Shown here piece after piece: positions 1 to 5,912 of a stretch of DNA of 6,848 nt (position 1 is its first letter; every line of letters begins with the position of its first letter). The notes beneath the pieces were generated by a model. The model searched no databases. It was not told the origin of the DNA and saw nothing but the letters and a program-made list of their open reading frames with translations. Source of the stretch: Bacteroidales bacterium (GTDB lineage: Bacteria; Bacteroidota; Bacteroidia; Bacteroidales; UBA932); assembly GCA_016285215.1 (NCBI GenBank), contig JAEEQI010000130.1, positions 1-6,848 on the forward strand. Reading direction: 5' to 3'. The translations under genes and the position numbers were made by a program.

Positions 1-544
1 CCAGTTTGTGGGTATAGACGTCCTTGTAACCGTTCCGGACGGCTTTGCCTTTCCCATAGGGCCATACTTTTTTGCATTCGTCCAAGAGCACGTCATAGTA
101 ATGGGAGTGGAACACCCATTTCCAGAATCCGGTCCAATGGTAGCAGGTCCAGACATTGAGGCTCTGATAGTAGCGCAGGGGGTCCACGCTCCACCTGGGG
201 AGAGGCAACAGCGGGGCGGCATCCATAATGGCGTGGTCGATAGTGATCTCCCTGCGTTCCATTATGCGGGAGAGGATTTTTCCGCCAAGAGACAGCCCAT
301 AGGCGACATCCAGGTGGCCTCCCAGGTTCCTCTGAACGTATGTTATGATCTGTCCGGCTTGGTCGTCAACCGAAGTGAAGGCAGATTCCTTCCCGATCAG
401 GAAGCCATCGATCCCGACAGCAACGATATGGAACCGATCTTTCAGGTTTTCGATCAGAGGCAAGAAAATCTCATAAGATACCCCCAGCCCTGGAATCAGG
501 AGCAAACTGGGATTCGCATCATTTCCGTAGGTGTTGTAAGTCAT
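1..544 (-). CDS. alpha/beta hydrolase, C-terminal part missing (runs off left edge)
   Basis: The minus strand is open from the ATG at 544 to the window edge and gives 181 residues without a stop. The protein starts MTYNTYGNDANPSLLLIPGLG; this strand followed by PGLG fits the oxyanion-hole turn of the alpha/beta hydrolase fold. YGLSLGG at residues 82-88 is the nucleophile elbow (G-x-S-x-G), with Ser85 as the likely nucleophile. IMDAAPLLPL (about 106-115) fits the strand after the elbow, and the aromatic stretch about 122-150 fits a cap region. The acid and the histidine of the triad would lie beyond the edge. The ATG overlaps the TGA of the upstream small membrane protein by four bases, which implies translational coupling. 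There is no signal peptide, so it is probably cytoplasmic. The substrate cannot be told: esterase, lipase-like or peptidase-like members all share these motifs. The fold call is firm; the specific activity is unknown. Confidence 0.85.
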   Translation of the reverse strand, partial: MTYNTYGNDANPSLLLIPGLGVSYEIFLPLIENLKDRFHIVAVGIDGFLIGKESAFTSVDDQAGQIITYVQRNLGGHLDVAYGLSLGGKILSRIMERREITIDHAIMDAAPLLPLPRWSVDPLRYYQSLNVWTCYHWTGFWKWVFHSHYYDVLLDECKKVWPYGKGKAVRNGYKDVYTHKL

Positions 545-738
545 TTCTTGTCTGATTTCTTGCCGATCCTTTTTTGAATCAGCCTCATAACTAAGGAGAA
601 AAGCAGTCCAAAAATAACGGATGATATCAGGTAGAATCCAGCTGCTTTGAACTGGTGGCCGGGTCTGGCATCTAAAGCGAGGAGGCCAATACAATATATG
701 GCGCCAGAAACAAGGGACTCAATGATGTATTTCTTCAT
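541..738 (-). CDS. small two-helix membrane protein, function unknown
   Basis: This is a 65-residue protein starting MKKYIIESL. It has two hydrophobic stretches, about residues 9-23 and 34-54, joined by a short polar turn (DARPGHQ), and a strongly basic tail (QKRIGKKSDKK). The topology suggests a helical hairpin in the inner membrane with the basic tail in the cytoplasm. The reading frame stays open upstream to 876, but that part runs through the repeat unit at 799-885 and reads like low-complexity translation, so the ATG at 738 is preferred. No clear ribosome binding site is seen, as is common in Bacteroidetes. The stop overlaps the start of the hydrolase (ATGA), so the two are probably one transcript. 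The base composition here is visibly more AT-rich than in hisS or the peptidase. I do not recognise the family. Confidence 0.7.
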   Translation of the reverse strand: MKKYIIESLVSGAIYCIGLLALDARPGHQFKAAGFYLISSVIFGLLFSLVMRLIQKRIGKKSDKK

Positions 739-798
739 TTCAAATATCCGATTTATCGGTATAAAGTTATACATTTGGGCGCAGTTGTCCAAATCTCC
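739..798. other. short AT-rich leader upstream of the membrane protein gene
   Basis: No gene is seen here. A small inverted repeat, CCGAT-TT-ATCGG, lies at 748-759, ten bases ahead of the ATG at 738. A match to the Bacteroidetes -7 box on the minus strand (GATATTTG, 741-748) is one base off and too close to the start codon to be a convincing promoter. The promoter of the two-gene unit is therefore not located. Confidence 0.4.
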
Positions 799-885
799 CG
801 TGTGCAAAAACGGGCCGAAACGCACACCGGAGCGCCAAAAAACACTTCGCGTGTGCAAAACAAGGGGAAAACGCACACCGGAGCG
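799..885. repeat. two copies of a 51-base repeat with inverted GTGTGC/GCACAC arms
   Basis: The block CGTGTGCAAAA occurs at 799-809 and again at 850-860, and CGCACACCGGAGCG occurs at 821-834 and again at 872-885. Both pairs are offset by 51 bases. Within each copy GTGTGC (800-805, 851-856) is the reverse complement of GCACAC (822-827, 873-878), so each unit can form a 6 bp stem. The bases between the arms differ between copies while the arms are unchanged, which suggests that the arms are what is kept. There is no coding signal. It looks like a dispersed intergenic repeat of a Bacteroidales genome; whether it occurs elsewhere cannot be seen here. Confidence 0.75.
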
Positions 886-893
886 AAGCGACA

Positions 894-964
894 GGGCCTT
901 CAGGCCCGCACCGCCTCTTCTGAGGCGGAGCCCCTCTCCCGAGGGGAGGGATTTAGGGTGGGGG
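894..964. repeat. three tandem hairpins followed by a four-run G tract
   Basis: Three perfect stem-loops follow one another: GGGCCT/AGGCCC (894-899 with 902-907), CCGCCTC/GAGGCGG (911-917 with 922-928) and CCCCTC/GAGGGG (931-936 with 941-946). The last runs into G runs at 943-946, 948-950, 956-958 and 960-964, separated by 1, 5 and 1 bases, which meets the usual G-quadruplex pattern on the plus strand. From general knowledge, similar stretches beginning CCCCTCTCCCGAGGGG are frequent between genes in gut Bacteroidales. No gene overlaps it. It could act in transcript ending or be a passive repeat. Confidence 0.65.
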
Positions 965-967
965 TAA

Positions 968-1110
<143 letters not shown>

Positions 1111-1121
1111 GTTTGGGAATG

Positions 1122-1153
1122 CAAAGGTAGGAAGTTTTTTTGAAAACTCCAAA
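1122..1153 (-). promoter_or_regulatory. promoter of tRNA-fMet
   Basis: The minus strand carries TACCTTTG (1122-1129), a full match to the Bacteroidetes -7 box TAnnTTTG, and TTTG (1150-1153) as the -33 box, with 20 bases between them. Transcription would start a few bases before the tRNA 5' end at 1110. Confidence 0.8.
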
Positions 1154-1185
1154 AAAACTTGAGATCCCGGGTCAAAGCCCGGGAT
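1151..1185 (-). terminator. probable terminator of the hisS-redoxin operon
   Basis: The stem ATCCCGGG (1164-1171) with CCCGGGAT (1178-1185) and a six-base loop is followed on the minus strand by TCTCAAGTTTTTTT. The T run belongs in turn to an A/T inverted repeat (1132-1141 with 1151-1160). It lies about 100 bases past the redoxin stop codon, beyond the tandem repeat, and partly overlaps the -33 box of tRNA-fMet. Confidence 0.55.
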
Positions 1186-1281
1186 GAGGGATGCCCGGTC
1201 AAAGCCGGGCATGACGAGAGGCCCAAAGCCCGGGATGAGGGATGCCCGGTCAAAGCCGGGCATGACGAGAGGCCCAAAGCC
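1174..1281. repeat. perfect 51-base tandem repeat of alternating hairpins
   Basis: Bases 1174-1224 and 1225-1275 are identical, and a third copy begins (AAAGCC, 1276-1281) before it meets the stop codon of the redoxin gene. Each unit holds ATGCCCGG-TCAAAG-CCGGGCAT (1191-1212 and 1242-1263) and a CCCGGGAT half-arm. The first half-arm pairs with ATCCCGGG at 1164-1171, also over a TCAAAG loop. Because 51 is a multiple of three, all frames stay open and give meaningless KPGM-type translations. It fits the short palindromic intergenic repeats found in many Bacteroidales. Confidence 0.85.
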
Positions 1282-2258
1282 TACCGGGAAGCCAGGACAG
1301 ACTCCACCGCGGTGTAGATCTCCTCACCGCGAAGGCCGCGGGCCAGGATGGTGCCGTCGGGGCCGAAGAGGATGAGGTGCGGGATGGTGGAGATGCCGTA
1401 GAGGCCCTGCGGGATTTTTCCACCGTCGAGGATCTGGTTCCAGGGCATGTCCAGTTGGGACAGGGCCTCGAGGGTATTCTCGCGTTTGTCGCTGATGGCG
1501 ATGCTCACGACATCGAACCGGTCTCCGTGGAAAGCATCCCAGGTCTTCTTGATATAGGGCATTTCCCTTTTGCAGGGGCCACACCAGGAAGCCCAGTGGT
1601 CCAGGAGAATGTATTTACCCTTGCCCACATAGTCCGATAGACGGACATCAGAGCCGTCCGGATTGCCGCCGGGCACCAGATAGTCCGTGAAAGGCATACC
1701 GGGAGCCGTGGCCTGAAGGAGGGAGTAATCCTTGTAAACCGACTGCACCAGATAGAAATCCTTAACTTCCGGACCAACCACGTCAAACAGTTCAATGAAC
1801 CGATCCTTGTCTACGTGGTAAAGGTCTTCCAGGGCCAGGGCACCCACCAGGTTGGAAGGGTTGGCGCGGACCACGGAATCGGCCAGGGCCACCTTCAAAT
1901 CCTTCTGGTCCCGGGTATAACCGTAAAACTTGCGATGGAAATCCTGATAGGCGTCTACCATAGGAGTACCGTAACCGATGCGCTCATTGATATCGGCCGT
2001 TACCACCCCGGGCTCCAGGATAATGTGGATGCGCTCACGTCCCTGCCCCACATATACATAGGTAGGGTTCTTGACAGTGCCGGAAAAAGTGAACTTCTCT
2101 CCGGACACGGTGGTGACGCCCAGCGTGTCGGAGGCCTGGCTGTCAATCAGGTACACCTCGGTGCCATCCGGGGCCGAATAGATACCGTCGATCTGATACG
2201 AACGGTTGGCACAGGAAAGGGCCACCAGAAGCAGAGGCAGCCAAGCAAGTTTTTTCAT
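1281..2258 (-). CDS. TlpA-like thiol-disulfide redoxin lipoprotein
   Basis: This 325-residue protein starts MKKLAWLPLLLVALSC. It carries a lipoprotein signal with Cys16 as the lipidated residue, so it should sit in an envelope membrane facing the periplasm. Residues about 22-110 form a beta-rich domain (IDGIYSAPDGTEVYLID) that resembles the DUF4369 domain common in bacteroidal redoxins. A helical linker follows at about 110-190. The thioredoxin-fold domain covers about 195-325, with the active site WASWCGPCK (Cys226, Cys229) and a cis-proline loop TIPH (Pro293). It probably reduces or isomerises disulfides of exported proteins or supports cytochrome maturation; the partner is unknown. It starts three bases after the hisS stop, so both are likely on one transcript, and a hairpin repeat abuts its stop codon. 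The fold is certain, the physiological substrate open. Confidence 0.92.
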   Translation of the reverse strand: MKKLAWLPLLLVALSCANRSYQIDGIYSAPDGTEVYLIDSQASDTLGVTTVSGEKFTFSGTVKNPTYVYVGQGRERIHIILEPGVVTADINERIGYGTPMVDAYQDFHRKFYGYTRDQKDLKVALADSVVRANPSNLVGALALEDLYHVDKDRFIELFDVVGPEVKDFYLVQSVYKDYSLLQATAPGMPFTDYLVPGGNPDGSDVRLSDYVGKGKYILLDHWASWCGPCKREMPYIKKTWDAFHGDRFDVVSIAISDKRENTLEALSQLDMPWNQILDGGKIPQGLYGISTIPHLILFGPDGTILARGLRGEEIYTAVESVLASR

Positions 2259-2261
2259 AAG

Positions 2262-3608
2262 CTACTGGGCCAGGAAAGCAAGGATATCCGAAAGGGCCGA
2301 TACGGCAAAAGCCTGCTGGGAGCCGGAACGGAGGTTCTTGATATTCACGGTGCCGGCCTCCATCTCGGTGGAACCGTTGATGGAGATGAAGGGAATGGCC
2401 TTCTTGTCGGCGTAATCGAATTGCTTCTTGAGCTTGGTGGCCTCGGGGTACACCTCCACAGCCACGCCGGCCTCACGGAGGGCCTTGGCGATGGGCAGCA
2501 CATAACGGAGTTCATCGGCCCCCATCACGGCAAACAGCAGCTGCGTGGAAGACTCCAGGGCCTCCGGGAAGAGGTTCAGGCCCACCAGCACGTCGTAGAT
2601 GCGGTCTGCGCCAAAGGAGATGCCCACGCCGGAAAGATCCGGAAGGCCGAAGATACCGGTCAGGTTGTCATACCGGCCGCCACCACAGATGGAACCGATT
2701 TCCCAATCCAGCGCCTTCACCTCGAAGATGGCACCGGTATAGTAATTAAGACCGCGGGCCAGGGAGAGGTCCATCTCCACCGGAGCGGAAACGCCGGCAA
2801 CGGCAATAAGGCCGAAGAGCTCGGACAGCTCATCCAAACCCTTGAGGCCGGTCTCGGAGACCACGCCGGAGGCGCTGCCGCCGTTGAACAGGCCGCGCAT
2901 AGCAGCCAGCTTCTCCTCGAAGCCGCCCTGCAGGGAGAGAATCTGCTCGATAACGGCGATGCCGGAGGCAGCCAGTCCCTTTTCGGCCATCTCTTCCTTG
3001 ACCTTCTCTATGCCAATCTTGTCCAGCTTGTCAATGGCCACGGTGATGTCCACCACCTTGTCCGGGGCGCCGGCAATCTCTGCAAAGCCGGTGAGGACCT
3101 TGCGGTTGTTGATGTGGATGCCCACACGTACGCCCAGTTTGCCAAAGACGGCGTCTACCATCTGCACCAGCTCCAGCTCATTGACCTGGCTGCGGGTACC
3201 GATGACGTCTACGTCGCACTGGTAGAACTCGCGGTAGCGGCCCTTCTGGGGACGGTCGGCCCTCCAGACCGGCTGGATCTGGAAGCGCTTGAACGGAAAC
3301 GAAATCTCGTTCTGGTGCTGCACCACGTAACGGGCGAAGGGCACCGTGAGGTCGTAACGGAGGCCTTTCTCCGGAGCCAGGTCGGCCTTTTCTCCGCTGT
3401 TCTGGATGCGGAAAAGGAGCTTGTCCCCTTCCTCTCCGTACTTGCCCAGCAGGGTGGAAAGGTTTTCCTGGGCAGGAGTCTGGATCTCCTGATAACCATA
3501 GGTGCGGAAGACGCTGCGGATGGTGTCAAACAGGTAATTGCGGCGGGCCATTTCGGTCTGGCCGAAGTCGCGGGTACCTTTGGGTATAGAGGGTTTCTGA
3601 ATAGCCAT
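2262..3608 (-). CDS. hisS: histidyl-tRNA synthetase
   Basis: This class II aminoacyl-tRNA synthetase charges tRNA-His with histidine in the cytoplasm. From the ATG at 3608 the protein has 448 residues, a normal length for HisS. It opens with [15 protein letters not shown], the usual HisS start. It shows [12 protein letters not shown] (about 84-95, motif 2 region), the histidine-binding [10 protein letters not shown] (about 283-292), GGGRYDNL (about 309-316), the motif 3 segment [15 protein letters not shown] (about 327-341) and a C-terminal anticodon-binding domain from about 357. The frame is also open to a TTG at 3626, but that codon lies inside the promoter -7 box (3624-3631), so transcripts would start after it; this decides for 3608. 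It is the first gene of an operon with the redoxin lipoprotein. The proteins work in different compartments, so the pairing probably reflects shared transcription only. Confidence 0.98.
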   Translation of the reverse strand: MAIQKPSIPKGTRDFGQTEMARRNYLFDTIRSVFRTYGYQEIQTPAQENLSTLLGKYGEEGDKLLFRIQNSGEKADLAPEKGLRYDLTVPFARYVVQHQNEISFPFKRFQIQPVWRADRPQKGRYREFYQCDVDVIGTRSQVNELELVQMVDAVFGKLGVRVGIHINNRKVLTGFAEIAGAPDKVVDITVAIDKLDKIGIEKVKEEMAEKGLAASGIAVIEQILSLQGGFEEKLAAMRGLFNGGSASGVVSETGLKGLDELSELFGLIAVAGVSAPVEMDLSLARGLNYYTGAIFEVKALDWEIGSICGGGRYDNLTGIFGLPDLSGVGISFGADRIYDVLVGLNLFPEALESSTQLLFAVMGADELRYVLPIAKALREAGVAVEVYPEATKLKKQFDYADKKAIPFISINGSTEMEAGTVNIKNLRSGSQQAFAVSALSDILAFLAQ

Positions 3609-3618
3609 TTTCTGAAAT

Positions 3619-3652
3619 TTTGGCAAAGTTAAGAAAAAATGTCTTATCTTTG
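3619..3652 (+). promoter_or_regulatory. promoter of tRNA-Gly
   Basis: TTTG (3619-3622) and TATCTTTG (3645-3652) match the Bacteroidetes -33 and -7 boxes with 22 bases between them. The -7 box lies 10 bases ahead of the tRNA. It overlaps the hisS promoter on the other strand, so the two polymerase sites may exclude each other. Confidence 0.75.
3624..3631 (-). promoter_or_regulatory. -7 box of the hisS promoter
   Basis: The minus strand reads TAACTTTG, a full match to TAnnTTTG, 15 bases ahead of the hisS ATG. This implies a very short leader of about ten bases. No good TTTG -33 box is found at the usual distance upstream. The box sits inside the promoter of the divergent tRNA-Gly. Confidence 0.65.
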
Positions 3653-3662
3653 CTTTCCCAAT

Positions 3663-3735
3663 GCGAGATTAGCTCAGTTGGTAGAGCGTTGGCTTCCCAA
3701 GCCGAAGGTCGCGAGTTCGAGACTCGTATCTCGCT
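3663..3735 (+). tRNA. tRNA-Gly (anticodon CCC)
   Basis: This is a complete 73-base cloverleaf. The acceptor is GCGAGAT with ATCTCGC, the D arm GCTC/GAGC, the anticodon arm TTGGC-TTCCCAA-GCCGA with anticodon CCC, and the T arm GCGAG-TTCGAGA-CTCGT. The discriminator base is U73, as expected for glycine tRNAs. The following bases are CAT, so CCA is not encoded. It reads GGG codons. It is a single-gene unit between its own promoter and a terminator. Confidence 0.96.
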
Positions 3736-3739
3736 CATA

Positions 3740-3769
3740 AAAAAGCCAGGTTGTAAAACCCGGCTTTTT
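3740..3769. terminator. bidirectional terminator between tRNA-Gly and the S41 peptidase gene
   Basis: AAAAAGCC (3740-3747) pairs with GGCTTTTT (3762-3769), and the stem extends inward by two G:C pairs after one mismatch. There are T runs on both strands. It ends the tRNA-Gly transcript (plus) and the convergent peptidase transcript (minus), whose stop codon is only four bases away. Confidence 0.85.
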
Positions 3770-3772
3770 CTG

Positions 3773-5611
3773 TTATTTCTCCAGCAAAGATCTCAGATAA
3801 TCTACATCGAAGTACTTGGTGAAGTCCTTCATAGGGACCGTCTGCTCGGTTCCGTTGGGAAGCTTGAGCGTCAGGTCAACGGTCTGGTCCGAAGCAATGG
3901 GGAGATCCGGGGTAACACCGGGATCGATATTCTCTCCGCCCAGGGTGTTGAGCCGGGCACGGAACGAGGAAATCTGGAAGCAGAAGCCGTCAGCCGTGCA
4001 CATAGCCTGGATGGCGCAGGCGCCGCCGCCGGAGGTGGCTCCCATCACGGGAACGCCGGCGGTCTTGAGGATGGACGGGAACAGGTTGCCGCAGGAGAAG
4101 GACATACCGGAAGTGAGCACCGCAAAGTTGAGGTCGTAGTGGACATCCTTGTCGGCCTCGTCAAAGACGCCGTTGAAATTGCGGTCCACCTCATAGGCCA
4201 CAAACGACTTCTGGCCGGTGAGGGGGTTGTCCAGGCTGATGTAGCTCTGGTCCAGGATGAGGGAAGTCATAGCCATCACAATGTCTGCGGAGCCGCCGCC
4301 GTTGGCCGTGATATCAATGACAAAGTTCTTTACCTCAGGATCGGCCGAGGCCTTCTGGAGGGCATCCAGGAAGACCACCATATCGTCTTCTTCCGTGATA
4401 TTGTCCAGGGTGGGTTTGGGACCCTCTCCGGCGTAGAACTTCTTCCAGGCCTCCGTGTCCGTGTTGTTGAAGGAGTCAAAGACGCAGACGGCCGTATCAC
4501 CTTTCTTATAATAGGTAACACCTTCACCATAGGACTTGGGACGGAGGTTGTTGATGGCCATCTGGTCTGTCATCATCTCCATCATAGAGCCAATGGCCGT
4601 CATTACTTCCATTACCACATCCTGGTGTTCTGCCGTAGTGGCCTGATAGGCGGCTTTCATCTCTGCGTTGTCACCTATGGCCGAAGTGATATCCAAAGCC
4701 GTATGGCCGTCGTAATAGATACCCGTGAGGCCCAGCATACCCACAAGATAGTCTGTGAGTTTCTCGGACAGCAGGAGCTTTTTGATGGTGGGGCCGCTCT
4801 CCACGTCCTCTTCCAGGGTCCGGTTCAGGCCCTTGGTCCGGAGGCTCTCATTGTACTTGACGCGGCCGGGGAAGCCATAGAAATGGTCCATCGCAAAGCA
4901 CAGTTCCTTGTAGTTGAACTCCGTCAGGTTGGCCGGGCGGACGGTACGGGCAGCAAGGGGCTTGTTATAAGTGGAATCAATCTCCGTGAGGCTCACCTCA
5001 TTCACAGAAGTATTGGCCACCACCTTCTCTCCGTTGAAGCCGGCGTGGTGGTAGAAGAGGTCACTGTACATATCGGCCAGGGTGGCAAACGGGAAATAGA
5101 CCGTACCCTTTCCATCGGCCCTGATATCAATGCCGTAGGCACCGAAATCCAGCTTGGTGGTTGCCTTCTCCGGAGAAGAGATCAGGCCCTTGTAGCGCAC
5201 ATACGGAAGGCCGTCGTAGTAGACGTTGGCCATACCGGGCTGCAGCAGGCCCATCTGGTTGGTGAAGGCCTCAAACGCATCCGACTCAAACACGTCGGTA
5301 CCAACATTTACCACAGCGGTGGCTTTGGCATTGGTAAGGGTGTACTCTCCCGGTCCGGTGTGGGTAACCTTCATCACGGAACTCGGAAGAACGATGGACT
5401 GGAAATCTGCGGCCGAAATATAAGCCACATCCGGCATATCCTCATAAAAACGGAGCGTCACCTTGGAATCCGGAGCCACCTTGGTCACTACGGGAACGAC
5501 GCGCTCGGTATAGGCGCCGCCGTCGGGTTTTTCATTGGCTACTTTACTTTGGGCCGAAGCGGCAGCCGCCAGAAGGGCCGCCAGAGCGAAGACAGAAACA
5601 ATCTTTTTCAT
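3773..5611 (-). CDS. secreted S41-family peptidase
   Basis: From the ATG at 5611 the protein has 612 residues and begins with a signal peptide, MKKIVSVFALAALLAAAASA, giving export to the periplasm or beyond. An open TTG at 5659 lies upstream of the -7 box (5637-5644) and is rejected. The C-terminal third shows the S41 peptidase core: NFVIDITANGGGSADIV (about 429-445), then the strand FAVLTSGMSFSCGN with the candidate nucleophile Ser506 (or Ser504), then GATSGGGACAIQ (about 524-535) and the end segment DPGVTPDLPI. DGHT at about 301-304 offers His303 as a possible base. The Lys of C-terminal processing proteases (FGKGT motif) is replaced by GGGAC, so this is not a CtpA/Tsp-type Ser-Lys enzyme. 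Between NGGGS and the serine lies a calcium-loop-like insert (about 476-489). No PDZ domain is recognised. The roughly 280-residue N-terminal region is not recognised. The substrate is unknown. Confidence 0.85.
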   Translation of the reverse strand: MKKIVSVFALAALLAAAASAQSKVANEKPDGGAYTERVVPVVTKVAPDSKVTLRFYEDMPDVAYISAADFQSIVLPSSVMKVTHTGPGEYTLTNAKATAVVNVGTDVFESDAFEAFTNQMGLLQPGMANVYYDGLPYVRYKGLISSPEKATTKLDFGAYGIDIRADGKGTVYFPFATLADMYSDLFYHHAGFNGEKVVANTSVNEVSLTEIDSTYNKPLAARTVRPANLTEFNYKELCFAMDHFYGFPGRVKYNESLRTKGLNRTLEEDVESGPTIKKLLLSEKLTDYLVGMLGLTGIYYDGHTALDITSAIGDNAEMKAAYQATTAEHQDVVMEVMTAIGSMMEMMTDQMAINNLRPKSYGEGVTYYKKGDTAVCVFDSFNNTDTEAWKKFYAGEGPKPTLDNITEEDDMVVFLDALQKASADPEVKNFVIDITANGGGSADIVMAMTSLILDQSYISLDNPLTGQKSFVAYEVDRNFNGVFDEADKDVHYDLNFAVLTSGMSFSCGNLFPSILKTAGVPVMGATSGGGACAIQAMCTADGFCFQISSFRARLNTLGGENIDPGVTPDLPIASDQTVDLTLKLPNGTEQTVPMKDFTKYFDVDYLRSLLEK

Positions 5612-5636
5612 TGAAGTCACTATTGTGTTGATACTA

Positions 5637-5644
5637 CAAAGATA
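5637..5644 (-). promoter_or_regulatory. -7 box of the S41 peptidase promoter
   Basis: The minus strand reads TATCTTTG, a full match to TAnnTTTG, 25 bases ahead of the ATG at 5611. A -33 TTTG at the usual spacing is not seen. It shares the intergenic space with the divergent promoter of the AbrB gene. Confidence 0.65.
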
Positions 5645-5661
5645 ATGGAGGTTTTTCAAAA

Positions 5662-5702
5662 AATAGTTATATTTGTGGGAAATTTCTAACTATTCTCACA
5701 AA
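5662..5702. promoter_or_regulatory. two interleaved inverted repeats, candidate operator
   Basis: AATAGTTA (5662-5669) is the exact reverse complement of TAACTATT (5687-5694). TTTGTGGGAA (5672-5681) matches TTCTCACAAA (5693-5702) in inverted form at nine of ten bases. Together they cover the -7 box, the expected transcription start and the leader right up to the ATG at 5703. AbrB-type proteins often regulate their own operon, so a binding site is a fair inference, not shown. Confidence 0.5.
5668..5675 (+). promoter_or_regulatory. -7 box of the AbrB-acyltransferase promoter
   Basis: TATATTTG fully matches TAnnTTTG, 27 bases ahead of the ATG at 5703. No clear -33 TTTG is present. The box is spanned by two inverted repeats (5662-5702), so the promoter may depend on, or be blocked by, a bound protein. 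Confidence 0.6.
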
Positions 5703-5912
5703 ATGGAAGAAAAAGACGGCAAATACCTCTTTGGAGTAGTAAAGGTGGGAGACAAGGGACAGATAGTGATTCCCAAGGAAGCCCGCAAGATTTATGACGT
5801 AAAACCCGGCGACACCCTGATGCTGCTGGGAGACCAGAAGGGCATGGCCCTTTTGAAGACCGAGATATTTCAGGCCATCATCGACCAGGCTATGGGGGGC
5901 CTTACCAAATGA
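5703..5912 (+). CDS. AbrB/MazE/SpoVT-type DNA-binding protein
   Basis: This is a 69-residue protein starting MEEKDGKYLFGVVKVGDKGQ. The segment VKVGDKGQIVIPKEARKIYD with VKPGDTLMLLGDQKGMALLK (about residues 13-52) is a swapped-hairpin AbrB domain, which binds DNA as a dimer. A short helical tail follows (TEIFQAIIDQAMGG). An upstream TTG at 5673 lies inside the promoter -7 box, so the ATG at 5703 is chosen. Its stop overlaps the ATG of the acyltransferase (ATGA), so both are translated from one message. The family includes global regulators (AbrB) and antitoxins (MazE), but no toxin gene follows; the partner is a membrane enzyme. The likely role is control of its own operon, possibly of the acyltransferase level. 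The domain call is firm, the target inferred. Confidence 0.88.
   Translation: MEEKDGKYLFGVVKVGDKGQIVIPKEARKIYDVKPGDTLMLLGDQKGMALLKTEIFQAIIDQAMGGLTK

Noticed and set aside
8..577. Open frame of 189 codons on the plus strand
   Set aside because: It is antisense to the alpha/beta hydrolase, which shows the GLSLGG nucleophile elbow and an ATGA overlap with its neighbour.
741..748. Minus-strand -7 box GATATTTG for the small membrane protein
   Set aside because: It is one base off the consensus and would put the transcript start at or inside the ATG at 738.
770..777. Promoter on the plus strand (TACATTTG) for a non-coding RNA ending at the hairpin 1003-1028
   Set aside because: The -7 match is perfect but no TTTG -33 box lies 17-23 bases upstream and no conserved RNA fold is recognised. 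Too weak to call without transcript data.
1164..1281. CRISPR array
   Set aside because: Units are directly joined with no variable spacers, there are only two full copies, and no cas genes are near.
1815..3632. Open frame of 605 codons on the plus strand
   Set aside because: It lies antisense to hisS and the redoxin gene, and its translation is His/Gly/Val-rich with no recognisable family. It is a mirror of the codon bias of the real genes.
3620..5614. Open frame of 664 codons on the plus strand
   Set aside because: It runs through tRNA-Gly and then antisense through the whole S41 peptidase gene. The peptidase has a signal peptide and family motifs; this frame has none.
5703..5912. Antitoxin of a MazEF-type toxin pair
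   Set aside because: The next gene is a membrane acyltransferase with an R-x10-H motif, not a small toxin, and no toxin gene lies upstream on the same strand.
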